From Ignavibacteria bacterium (GTDB lineage: Bacteria > Bacteroidota > Ignavibacteria > Ignavibacteriales > Melioribacteraceae): a DNA stretch of 5,950 nt. The notes under the pieces were generated by a model. It made no database searches and was not told where the DNA came from. It saw nothing but the letters and a program-made list of their open reading frames with translations. The stretch covers positions 1 to 5,950 of the forward strand of contig DAIEQT010000192.1 in NCBI GenBank assembly GCA_027347545.1, given 5' to 3'. This document shows positions 1 through 5,950 of this stretch, piece after piece (within the stretch, counting starts at the first letter, position 1; the number at the start of each line of letters is the position of its first letter). Both the position numbers and the translations under genes were made by a program.

Positions 1-885
1 CAAAACAAAATAGCCGTAACAATTGATGATTTGCCTTTGCAAAGAATAGGCAGTTACAACAAAGAACAATATGGAGCACTTACAAAGAAATTACTTGCCA
101 ATTTGAGTTCGCAAAAGGTGCCGGTAATAGGTTTTGTGAATGAAGGTAAACTTATTACAAACGATAAACCGGATGAAAGCAAAGTAGCTTTGTTAAAACA
201 ATGGCTCGATGCCGGATTTGAACTTGGCAATCATTCTTTCTCTCATAAAAGTGCAAACGAAATAAGTATTAATGAATACACGAAAGATATTTTGCGCGGA
301 GAGCCAATTACAAAAAAGCTTTTAGCTGAACACGGAATATCAATGCGTTACTTTCGTCATCCGTTTTTGCATACCGGAACTTCATTAGAAGTAAAAAAGG
401 AAATAGAAAACTTTCTCACAAAGCGAGGTTATACAATCGCGCCAATTACGTTTGATAACTCGGAATGGATTTATGCGGCAGCTTACGATAAAGCCATCAA
501 AGAGAAGAATGAGCTGATAATGAACAAAATTGGAGAGGATTATCTTTCATACATGAAGTTAAAGTTAGAGTATTGGGAGAGCCAATCAATCGCTTTGTTC
601 GGTAGAAATATTTCTCAGACGCTTCTTATTCACGCAAATTCATTGAACGCAGAATATTTTGATGACTTGTGTAATATGATGAGAGAAAAGAAATATGAAT
701 TTATTGCTCTCGATGAAGCATTGAAAGACGAGGCTTACAAATCGCCGGATACATTTATTAAGATCAATGGAATTTCTTGGATTCACCGGTGGGAAATTAC
801 GCAAGGAAAGAAAAAAGATTTCTTCGGCAACGAGCCGGAAGCATCAAAATGGGTTGCTGACTATGCTGGAATAGATTACGAATAA
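1..885 (+). CDS. Polysaccharide deacetylase (NodB domain), 5' end outside window
   Basis: The frame is open from the first base, so 294 residues of a longer protein are visible and the true start lies upstream; the TTG at 31 cannot be the start because it would cut off motif 1. NodB-fold carbohydrate esterases remove acetyl groups from N-acetylated sugars in peptidoglycan, chitin-like or other polysaccharides, using a metal. Counting from base 1, motif 1 is TIDDLP (residues 7-12; D9 the likely catalytic base, D10 a metal ligand). Motif 2 is H78-x3-H82 within NHSFSH (metal ligands). Motif 3 is the RHPF segment at 119-122, and the late LLIH motif has H211 as likely catalytic acid. All key residues are present, so the enzyme is probably active. 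Motif 1 has L where most members have G (DDGP). The missing N-terminus, probably a few dozen residues, may carry a signal peptide, but this cannot be seen. The exact substrate cannot be told. The gene is convergent with lepB, 33 bp away. Confidence 0.9.
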   Translation, partial: QNKIAVTIDDLPLQRIGSYNKEQYGALTKKLLANLSSQKVPVIGFVNEGKLITNDKPDESKVALLKQWLDAGFELGNHSFSHKSANEISINEYTKDILRGEPITKKLLAEHGISMRYFRHPFLHTGTSLEVKKEIENFLTKRGYTIAPITFDNSEWIYAAAYDKAIKEKNELIMNKIGEDYLSYMKLKLEYWESQSIALFGRNISQTLLIHANSLNAEYFDDLCNMMREKKYEFIALDEALKDEAYKSPDTFIKINGISWIHRWEITQGKKKDFFGNEPEASKWVADYAGIDYE

Positions 886-918
886 ACAAGAAAGCATCTT
901 TAGAAAGACCCTTTTCTG

Positions 919-1815
919 TTAGTGCACAATCTTCCCAATTCGGTTAAATCTAATCGAAGCAAGCAATTCGAAAACGCTTGTTGTTGAAATGTTGCTATCC
1001 CAGGACCAGTAAGCAATCATTGGTTTACCTAAAACATTTCGGCGCGGTACAAATCCCCAGTAGCGGCTGTCCAAACTGTTGTCGCGGTTGTCGCCCATCA
1101 TAAAATAGTAATCATCGGTAACTTTGTATTCGCTAGTTTCTTTCTCATCGATAAATACTTTTCCATCGCGCACAGAAACAACATCTCTTCCAAATTCACG
1201 GTCAATAAATGTTTTCCACTGTTCAATATTAGCGCTAGAGATTATTATCACATCACTTTTCTTTGGAACCACAAGTGGTAAATAATTATCACCATTTTGA
1301 GAGACTCCTTTTGGAAAAGCTTCGCTATCCACGAAGCCTTCCGGTAAAGTATAATTACGAACGTACTGAACGTGTGGGGGAATTGGCGCTTGCTTTCCAT
1401 TCACAAACAAAACCTTGTTGCGGACTTCAACCGTATCTCCTGGAATTGCTACACAGCGTTTAACATAATTTTTGATAGCGGCATTTTTAACTTCATCGCG
1501 GTTGCCCGGAAATTCAAATACAACAATGTCGCCACGTTTTGGATCGTTCCACTTTAATGCTTGTGTAAAAGGCAAAGCTATGTTAGTAAAGGGAATGTTG
1601 CGTGGAGTTGTTAGATCATAAGCTAGTTTGTTAATGAGTAAAAAGTCACCCGTCATTATGGTGGTTTCCATTGATGGCGTTGGAACGCGCGAGCCTTGAA
1701 CAAACGAACTTGTAACAACAAAAAGTATTAGAGCCAATCTACCATATTCAATTAAATATTTTTTAAGATTTTCCCACTTAAGAATTTCTTTGAAATCAAT
1801 CTTGTTTTTTTTCAT
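919..1815 (-). CDS. lepB: Type I signal peptidase (leader peptidase)
   Basis: This membrane-bound Ser/Lys protease removes signal peptides from exported proteins at the outer face of the inner membrane. The 298-residue product has a short charged N-terminus, one hydrophobic segment at about residues 26-39, and then the SPase I boxes. Box B is PTPSMETT with nucleophile S48. Box D is NYVKRCVAIPGD with general base K119. Box E is GDNRDNSLDSR from residue 241. Between boxes D and E lies a long insertion (about 130-235), so the protein is larger than the roughly 180-residue Gram-positive enzymes. I chose the ATG at 1813-1815 because AGAAGG lies 7 bases upstream of it. The frame could extend to a TTG at 1872, but the added residues are polar, have no ribosome site, and fill the spacer to the divergent gene. 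Only one transmembrane segment is obvious. The gene is convergent with the deacetylase and divergent from the PLP enzyme gene, so it is probably transcribed alone in this region. Confidence 0.95.
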   Translation of the reverse strand: MKKNKIDFKEILKWENLKKYLIEYGRLALILFVVTSSFVQGSRVPTPSMETTIMTGDFLLINKLAYDLTTPRNIPFTNIALPFTQALKWNDPKRGDIVVFEFPGNRDEVKNAAIKNYVKRCVAIPGDTVEVRNKVLFVNGKQAPIPPHVQYVRNYTLPEGFVDSEAFPKGVSQNGDNYLPLVVPKKSDVIIISSANIEQWKTFIDREFGRDVVSVRDGKVFIDEKETSEYKVTDDYYFMMGDNRDNSLDSRYWGFVPRRNVLGKPMIAYWSWDSNISTTSVFELLASIRFNRIGKIVH

Positions 1816-1886
1816 GGTTATACCTTCTGGTTCGTGGCTTTTATAGCTTTCCTTTGTTAAAATAGTTTCCAAGAATTTGGGTTAAG
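1816..1886. promoter_or_regulatory. Divergent promoter region between lepB and the PLP enzyme gene
   Basis: The 71 bp spacer must hold the start signals of both divergent genes. Toward lepB, TATAAA (1840-1845, minus strand) would start a transcript about 18 bases before the ATG, but there is no good -35 box at normal spacing; the nearest TTGGAA is 21 bases away. Toward the PLP gene, TAAAAT (1858-1863, plus strand) is a possible -10 box with a poor -35. The two -10 candidates are only 12 bases apart, so the polymerases would compete if both are real. No operator palindrome was seen. Confidence 0.3.
1823..1828 (-). promoter_or_regulatory. Ribosome binding site of lepB
   Basis: On the minus strand AGAAGG stands 7 bases before the ATG at 1813-1815. 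It is the clearest Shine-Dalgarno-like site in the window and decides the lepB start in favour of the internal ATG over the TTG at 1872. The other two complete starts here (1887 and 2933) and the one at 3802 have no comparable site. Confidence 0.6.
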
Positions 1887-2819
1887 ATGGATTTTAATTC
1901 TGCAATAGATCTAACGAAAGCGGTTCTTCAGCCGGTTGAATTTCCGGAGCCGCTTCCTATTAAAGTGTTTATGAAGCGGCTGGACTTGGTGCATCCTTAT
2001 GTTTCCGGCAATAAGTGGTTTAAGCAAAAGTATAATTTGATACGCGCACGTGAAGAAGGATATGACACGCTATTAACTTTTGGCGGTGCATATTCAAATC
2101 ATATTCACGCAACTGCTGCGGCTGGAAAGGAATTTGGCTTTAACACAATTGGTATGATTAGAGGCGAAGAACATTTGCCGCTTAATCCAACGCTGCTATT
2201 TGCCGCCGAACAAGGAATGCAACTGCATTATGTGAACAGAAGCGATTACCGGAAAAAACATTTACCGGAGTTTGCAGAATGGATTTATAGCCGGTTTGGA
2301 AAAGTTTACATTGTTCCCGAAGGAGGAACAAACCAGCTCGCAATAAAAGGCACCGCAGAAATTCCGGCGTTAATAGAGACTGATTTCGATTACATAACAA
2401 GTGCATGTGGAACCGCCGGAACAATTTCCGGAGTTATTAGCGGATTGAATGGAGCGAAACAAGCTTTGGGTTTTGCTGTACTTCGCGGCGCCGCATTCTT
2501 AAATAAGAATGCAGAGCAAAACGTTTTAGAATTCACCGGCAGAAAGTTTGATAATTGGTCAATCAATTTGGATTATCACTTTGGCGGATACGCAAAAATT
2601 AACCGGGAGCTAATCTTGTTCATTAGGCAAATAGATGAGATTAATGAAATTGTTCTCGATCCGGTGTACACGGGAAAGATGCTTTATGGAGTTTACGATC
2701 TAGCGCGAAAAGGATTTTTTGGAGAAGGAAAAACAATAATAGCGTTACACACCGGAGGTCAGCAAGGAATAGCCGGAATGAAAGAGCGAATGAATGAAGT
2801 TCTTTCAACGCACATTTAG
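1887..2819 (+). CDS. PLP-dependent D-cysteine desulfhydrase / ACC deaminase family enzyme, probably desulfhydrase
   Basis: The 310-residue product is a complete fold-type II PLP enzyme of normal family length. D-cysteine desulfhydrase breaks D-cysteine into pyruvate, sulfide and ammonia; ACC deaminase opens 1-aminocyclopropane-1-carboxylate. The Schiff-base lysine is K43 in VSGNKWFK. GGAYSNH (66-72) is the conserved Ser-Asn-His loop, PEGG lies at 144-147, and the phosphate-binding loop is CGTAGT (174-179). Two positions known to separate the activities are informative: the Glu of ACC deaminase (Glu295 in the Pseudomonas enzyme) is T262 here in DPVYTGK, and its Leu322 is T289 in HTGG. Both are small hydroxyl residues, as in desulfhydrases, so ACC deaminase activity is unlikely. 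The product has no signal peptide and is cytoplasmic. The ATG at 1887 gives the usual short N-terminus before the first strand and has only a weak ribosome site. The true physiological substrate in this lineage is not known. Confidence 0.9.
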   Translation: MDFNSAIDLTKAVLQPVEFPEPLPIKVFMKRLDLVHPYVSGNKWFKQKYNLIRAREEGYDTLLTFGGAYSNHIHATAAAGKEFGFNTIGMIRGEEHLPLNPTLLFAAEQGMQLHYVNRSDYRKKHLPEFAEWIYSRFGKVYIVPEGGTNQLAIKGTAEIPALIETDFDYITSACGTAGTISGVISGLNGAKQALGFAVLRGAAFLNKNAEQNVLEFTGRKFDNWSINLDYHFGGYAKINRELILFIRQIDEINEIVLDPVYTGKMLYGVYDLARKGFFGEGKTIIALHTGGQQGIAGMKERMNEVLSTHI

Positions 2820-2827
2820 AAATTTAA

Positions 2828-2910
2828 CCGCAAAGAGCACAAAGTTTTCACAAAGGACACAAAGAGAATCGCAAGCGTTTCTCACGTTTCACTTTTGCCC
2901 TTTTTGTTCG
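2828..2910. repeat. Degenerate CAAAG-rich intergenic repeat with inverted-repeat character
   Basis: The 113 bp gap 2820-2932 holds four CAAAG copies, starting at 2831, 2840, 2851 and 2860 (steps of 9, 11 and 9). They form two imperfect copies of a 14-base unit, CAAAGAGCACAAAG and CAAAGGACACAAAG, 20 bases apart and matching at 12 of 14 positions. A T/C-rich stretch at 2891-2908, whose complement reads CAAAAAGGGCAAAAG, mirrors these units loosely, so the element could fold back on itself. At the centre, 2864-2883 is a small hairpin: GAGAA pairs with TTCTC, then one mismatch and two to three further pairs around CAAG. From memory, similar CGCAAAG/ACAAAG stretches occur between genes in many bacterial genomes, but this was not searched. 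It may be a mobile or structural repeat remnant. It is not a convincing terminator, having no U-run directly after a strong stem. Confidence 0.55.
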
Positions 2911-2932
2911 ATAATAAAAGAAAATCTTAGAC

Positions 2933-3706
2933 GTGAACGTAAAAATCGGTTCGGGAAATATTAAGGGGCTTCAACAATCAATATTAGAAATGCAAAAGCT
3001 GAAGAACGCGGAGTTCAAAAAAGAATTGCTTGAGCAGAAAAAGGATTTGAAAGTAATTTCACAAGATTCGATCAATCTAAAAAACCTCGATACGGAAAAC
3101 TCAACCATTAATTACAACAATCAGTCTATAGATTTCAATCTCGTTTTTAACTTCTTTGTAACAGTGCAAGTGATTGTAGAAGGAAAAATTGAAAGAGAAG
3201 AACAAAGTTTAGATGTGTGTTTTAAACATTCTTTTCAGCGCGAACTTTTGATTGATGGAAATAATATTACTACGAATTTTTCTCTAGAACTTAAAATGAA
3301 AGCCCTTTTCGGGGAAGGCGTCTCGGAAGAAAAGGATGTTGAGAAGGAGGGCGTATTAAAATTCATTGAACATACAGCAAATGCAATATTTGATACTTTT
3401 AACAACGACGCCAATTCTTTGCGTGCAATTGTAATAGACGAAAAGCACTTTAAGAAAATAATCGGGGCGGGAAAAAGCGAGCTCGCGGGATTATTGCAAA
3501 CACTTCTCGGCGCTGTTTTCTCATTTATAAAATATAGGGATTTGAACAGCAAAAACGTTTCCCTATATCCGCAAAAAGAAATACGTGAAATAAAAGAGTA
3601 TACTGTAAAAGAAATAAATTCTTTCAGCATACAAATTAACCGGCTTGAAGACTCGGATGAAAATCCTAAGATCACAGGTTCTAGAAAACAATTGAAGATG
3701 TTATAA
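2933..3706 (+). CDS. Hypothetical protein, 257 residues, not recognised
   Basis: I do not recognise this protein. It starts at GTG 2933. An in-frame stop at 2915-2917 limits the start to this GTG or to the ATG at 2990, which would remove 19 residues. No ribosome site is visible for either. The first 45 residues are charged and look helical, possibly coiled (LEMQKLKNAEFKKELLEQKK). Residues 55-64 are rich in Asn/Thr. Residues 67-83 and 94-124 alternate hydrophobic and polar residues and look like beta strands. Residues 140-200 look helical, with a hydrophobic stretch at 183-199 (ELAGLLQTLLGAVFSFIK), and the C-terminus is polar. There is no signal peptide and no sure membrane span, so it is probably cytoplasmic. 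No catalytic motif stands out. The strand pattern resembles filament- or surface-associated proteins of unknown function only vaguely, and I make no claim from it. It is preceded by the repeat-bearing gap and followed by a gene with its own promoter, so it may be transcribed alone. Confidence 0.75.
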   Translation: MNVKIGSGNIKGLQQSILEMQKLKNAEFKKELLEQKKDLKVISQDSINLKNLDTENSTINYNNQSIDFNLVFNFFVTVQVIVEGKIEREEQSLDVCFKHSFQRELLIDGNNITTNFSLELKMKALFGEGVSEEKDVEKEGVLKFIEHTANAIFDTFNNDANSLRAIVIDEKHFKKIIGAGKSELAGLLQTLLGAVFSFIKYRDLNSKNVSLYPQKEIREIKEYTVKEINSFSIQINRLEDSDENPKITGSRKQLKML

Positions 3707-3740
3707 TCTCAATAGCCTCATTTAAATTCCGTTATTATTG

Positions 3741-3769
3741 TTGCCAATCTATAAGCATAGTTTTATAAT
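3741..3769 (+). promoter_or_regulatory. Near-consensus sigma-70-type promoter for the lipoprotein gene
   Basis: The -35 box TTGCCA (3741-3746) and a perfect -10 box TATAAT (3764-3769) are separated by exactly 17 bases. Transcription would begin near 3776, giving a leader of about 25 bases before the ATG at 3802. A start near 3776 also argues against the in-frame GTG at 3775-3777 as the translation start. No operator-like palindrome is evident. The rest of the 95 bp gap (3707-3801) is AT-rich with nothing else I can name. Confidence 0.6.
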
Positions 3770-3801
3770 GGGTTGTGAAATTCAATCGCAATCCAATCTT
3801 A

Positions 3802-5950
3802 ATGAACAAAAAAGCAACTACAAAAAAGCTCAAGAACAGAGCAAAGACACTTGCCGCTTTGCTTGCCGCAATATTTTTTGTTAGCTGTAGCAATTCTGAC
3901 AAAGAAATTAGCGTTGAAAGCGGGCAACAATCTGAAGTTTGGTTTAAACAGACAAGCGCTGATCTTGGTGCCAAGATAAAAATGATAGATGAAGAAAATG
4001 GGTTGGCAATTTCTCGTGGTAAGGGAGAAAACGTAAAAAGTAAAGTTCTAAAATTTAATAACGGGAAATGGAACATTATTTCCGAGCACGACTATTCCGA
4101 CTTTCCTTTCATTTCGCAGTATGATAATAAAACAATCTGGTGGGTAATTCATGAAACGCACTACGGTAGATATAAACCGCACCTTTATTGCTTGGTCGGC
4201 AACATAAAAAAAGAAATACCGCTTCCCCCGCTAATGTGGGACAATACTGATTATGCGATGTGGAGCGCCATGAGCGTCTTGCATAATGGTGAAGCTTGGA
4301 TAGTGGGTCAGCAAGGCAATATAATTCATTACGATGGAGCAAAATGGACGAGTGAATTCAATCCTGTTAAAAGAAAGAAAAATGAAAATTATAGCGCGGG
4401 CGATTTGCACGATATTCAAATGATTTCTGAAAACTCCGGCTGGGCTGTGGGCAAACAAGGAATCATTTTAAAGTATGAAAACAAAAAATGGAATAGATAC
4501 GAATCGCCGACAACAGATGAACTGAAAAGCATTTCCATGCTTGATGAAAATGCTGGCTGGATTGTTGGCGACCGCGGGACAATTCTAAAGTATGAAGATG
4601 GAAAATGGACCAAAGTAGATAATAATTTTCGCGTTACTTTAAATGCAGTTAAGACGGTTACTAAAAACAAAGCGTGGATTGCCGGTGCACGTTCAACGTT
4701 ACTCGAGTTCAAGGACGGAGTCTGGATTGAAAACCCAACCATAAAAAACTTTGAAGATTCTTTTATTTCGCTCGATGCGGTTAAAGCCAAAGATGGCTCT
4801 TACAAGCTATGGGTTATTGGGGACAATGGAATTTATACTAACTCTCAAAGTCTTAGATTTTCTTTTACAGATGTAACCGCAAATGTTTCGCTGCGCAAAG
4901 AAGGAAGAGCGGGCATATTTAGAGATTTCGATGAAGATGGTTTTCTGGATTTAGCAACCATTCTAGAAGACGGTCCTCCGGTAATTTATAGAAACCAAAA
5001 CGGAAATCTGTTTTCGGAAGTAACGAGATATTATTCATCACAGAAACCGGGAATCGCTCAAACAATTTCGTCTGCGGATTTTGATAACGACGGCAACACA
5101 GATTTGATCGAAATACTTGATGATGTTAACAATAAACTTTCGTTTGGAACGGGGGGATTTGAGTTTAGAGAAGTTAATACCGGGGATTACATTCATCCTA
5201 AATTTATTCAAACCGACTTAAACTTATCTACAGCTCAAACGGCTGATTTTGATAATGACGGAAATCTCGATCTCTATTTTTCCAACTATAATTTTGATGA
5301 TATGCTTTTCAAAAATAATGGTGTTGGAAAGTTTGACGATGTTTTTAACAAATCCGGTATAAAAAAATTAATTAACCACCGTTCGTATGGGGCAACGCTG
5401 AGCGATTTCAATTGCGACGGATTGATTGATGTGCTGATTACTTATAAGGTGGCAGAGAATAATCAACATATCTATCTGTTCATCAACAAAGGCGCTTTCC
5501 GGTTCGAACAGAAGGACGATCCTAATTTCTTTACAGATAAAGCACCAACCCCCTTTGCATCAATCTCTAATGATTTTAACAACGACGGTTTTCCGGATTT
5601 GGTAATATTCAACAATGAATACAAACTTCAATTTTTGATTAATGACGGTAGAGCAAACTTTAAGGAAGTTGCGACACAAGTTGGTTTTTCGGAAAAGCTT
5701 TTTCATCCTGAACCATCGGGTGGAGTTATTGCCGCGGCAGACATAAATAACGACGGTTGGCTGGATTTATTTATCGGCTCAAGATTATTTCTTAATTCAC
5801 CGGAATTTGAGTTTACCGAAGTCGGAAAATCTGTTGGTGTTGATTTTACCGGCAACCCTACTTTTGCGGATTATGATAACGACGGCGACATAGATTTATT
5901 CATCGGCAGTTCCAGAGAAGCTCTTGGAAAAGGTGATAGAACAACTTTAT
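3802..5950 (+). CDS. Lipoprotein with N-terminal propeller repeats and C-terminal FG-GAP/VCBS repeats, 3' end outside window
   Basis: The frame is open from ATG 3802 to the window end (716 complete codons), so the C-terminus is missing. The N-terminus is a lipoprotein signal: a lysine-rich start, then hydrophobic LAALLAAIFFVS, then Cys29 in the lipobox FVSC, which fits cleavage by signal peptidase II and lipid anchoring. Phe at -3 is allowed but not the commonest residue. Residues about 60-345 contain about seven units with a G-W-x-V-G-x-x-G-x-I-x-x-Y-x-x-x-K-W pattern, best at 166-182, 214-230, 253-269 and 292-308, like Ycf48/BNR-type beta-propeller blades. From about 370 there are seven D-F-D-x-D-G-x-x-D-L loops, typical Ca-binding motifs of FG-GAP/VCBS repeats as in integrin-type propellers and CRTAC1/UnbV-like proteins. 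The role is probably binding or scaffolding at the cell surface or periplasm; no catalytic motif is seen, and no partner can be named. It has its own promoter (3741-3769). I preferred ATG 3802 to GTG 3775 because the lipobox then has a normal-length leader. Confidence 0.9.
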   Translation, partial: MNKKATTKKLKNRAKTLAALLAAIFFVSCSNSDKEISVESGQQSEVWFKQTSADLGAKIKMIDEENGLAISRGKGENVKSKVLKFNNGKWNIISEHDYSDFPFISQYDNKTIWWVIHETHYGRYKPHLYCLVGNIKKEIPLPPLMWDNTDYAMWSAMSVLHNGEAWIVGQQGNIIHYDGAKWTSEFNPVKRKKNENYSAGDLHDIQMISENSGWAVGKQGIILKYENKKWNRYESPTTDELKSISMLDENAGWIVGDRGTILKYEDGKWTKVDNNFRVTLNAVKTVTKNKAWIAGARSTLLEFKDGVWIENPTIKNFEDSFISLDAVKAKDGSYKLWVIGDNGIYTNSQSLRFSFTDVTANVSLRKEGRAGIFRDFDEDGFLDLATILEDGPPVIYRNQNGNLFSEVTRYYSSQKPGIAQTISSADFDNDGNTDLIEILDDVNNKLSFGTGGFEFREVNTGDYIHPKFIQTDLNLSTAQTADFDNDGNLDLYFSNYNFDDMLFKNNGVGKFDDVFNKSGIKKLINHRSYGATLSDFNCDGLIDVLITYKVAENNQHIYLFINKGAFRFEQKDDPNFFTDKAPTPFASISNDFNNDGFPDLVIFNNEYKLQFLINDGRANFKEVATQVGFSEKLFHPEPSGGVIAAADINNDGWLDLFIGSRLFLNSPEFEFTEVGKSVGVDFTGNPTFADYDNDGDIDLFIGSSREALGKGDRTTL
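3988..4848 (+). repeat. N-terminal W-x-V-G propeller repeats of the lipoprotein (about seven units)
   Basis: Equivalent positions in successive units are L68, W113, W166, W214, W253, W292 and W337 (steps 45, 53, 48, 39, 39, 45). The middle three to four units are clear, each with VGxxG, then a hydrophobic I-x-x-Y segment, then G-K-W. The first two and the last are degenerate. Seven units would match a closed seven-bladed propeller; the count depends on accepting the weak ones. Confidence 0.65.
4912..5907 (+). repeat. FG-GAP/VCBS repeat array of the lipoprotein (seven motifs visible)
   Basis: Motif starts (first Asp) fall at residues 375, 426, 482, 535, 591, 647 and 690, with steps of 51, 56, 53, 56, 56 and 43. 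The variants are FDEDGFLDL, FDNDGNTDL, FDNDGNLDL, FNCDGLIDV, FNNDGFPDL, INNDGWLDL and YDNDGDIDL. Each is an EF-hand-like Asp/Asn-rich Ca-binding loop, and the array continues up to the window edge, so more units may follow. Phrases such as FTDVT and FKEVA precede several loops, as in CRTAC1/UnbV-type proteins. Confidence 0.85.

Noticed and set aside
886..918. Possible bidirectional terminator between the convergent deacetylase and lepB genes
   Set aside because: The best fold, AGAAA (902-906) with TTTCT (913-917), has only five A/T-rich pairs. It is too weak to call, though a terminator would be expected here.
1263..1557. Plus-strand open frames inside lepB
   Set aside because: They lie antisense to a gene with all catalytic boxes, overlap each other, and encode no recognisable motif.
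2182..2424. Minus-strand open frame of 80 codons inside the PLP enzyme gene
   Set aside because: It is antisense to a conserved enzyme core and its translation is low-complexity and Leu/Arg/Cys-rich, as expected of a shadow frame.
2864..2883. Hairpin as a rho-independent terminator for the PLP enzyme gene
   Set aside because: The stem has a mismatch and is not followed directly by a T-run; it fits better as part of the CAAAG repeat element.
3235..3675. Minus-strand open frame of 146 codons opposite the hypothetical gene
   Set aside because: Its translation is very rich in Ser and Phe, typical of an antisense reading of Lys/Glu-rich coding DNA, and has no ribosome site. The plus-strand frame is the better gene, although that gene is itself unrecognised.
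3775..3801. In-frame GTG at 3775 as an earlier start of the lipoprotein
   Set aside because: It falls at the predicted transcription start and would lengthen an already complete lipoprotein signal peptide by nine residues.
3735..4790. Four minus-strand open frames opposite the lipoprotein gene
   Set aside because: The plus strand carries a signal peptide, lipobox and regular repeats through the same region, so these are shadows.

Overview
The window is 5.95 kb of compact, AT-rich bacterial DNA (roughly 40% G+C by eye) with five protein genes and almost no spare sequence. The organism looks like a member of the Bacteroidota/Ignavibacteriota (FCB) side of the tree. The PLP enzyme has the D-cysteine desulfhydrase-like form common there, the last gene is a lipoprotein built of FG-GAP/VCBS repeats, and most starts lack a clear Shine-Dalgarno sequence. 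This placement is an inference, since no rRNA or lineage marker is present.

Layout. (1) Positions 1-885, plus strand: the 3' part of a NodB-type polysaccharide deacetylase whose start and probable signal peptide lie before the window. (2) Positions 919-1815, minus strand: a complete type I signal peptidase (lepB), convergent with the deacetylase. (3) Positions 1887-2819, plus strand: a complete PLP-dependent enzyme of the ACC deaminase/D-cysteine desulfhydrase family, divergent from lepB across 71 bp. Its specificity residues favour the desulfhydrase. (4) Positions 2820-2932: a gap holding a degenerate CAAAG-rich repeat with an inverted-repeat look. (5) Positions 2933-3706, plus strand: a 257-residue protein I do not recognise, without signal peptide. 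(6) Positions 3707-3801: a 95 bp gap with a near-consensus sigma-70-type promoter. (7) Positions 3802 to the window end, plus strand: a large lipoprotein, open at its 3' end, with an N-terminal set of about seven W-x-x-G repeats followed by at least seven Ca-binding-type VCBS motifs.

The genes do not form one obvious pathway. The deacetylase, signal peptidase and lipoprotein all concern the cell envelope or export, while the PLP enzyme is a cytoplasmic housekeeping or detoxification enzyme. I see no tRNA, rRNA, CRISPR array, transposase or phage gene. The parts most worth a second look are the tandem two-propeller architecture of the lipoprotein, the unrecognised 257-residue protein, and the intergenic CAAAG element. 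I did not find convincing evidence of a new multi-gene system.
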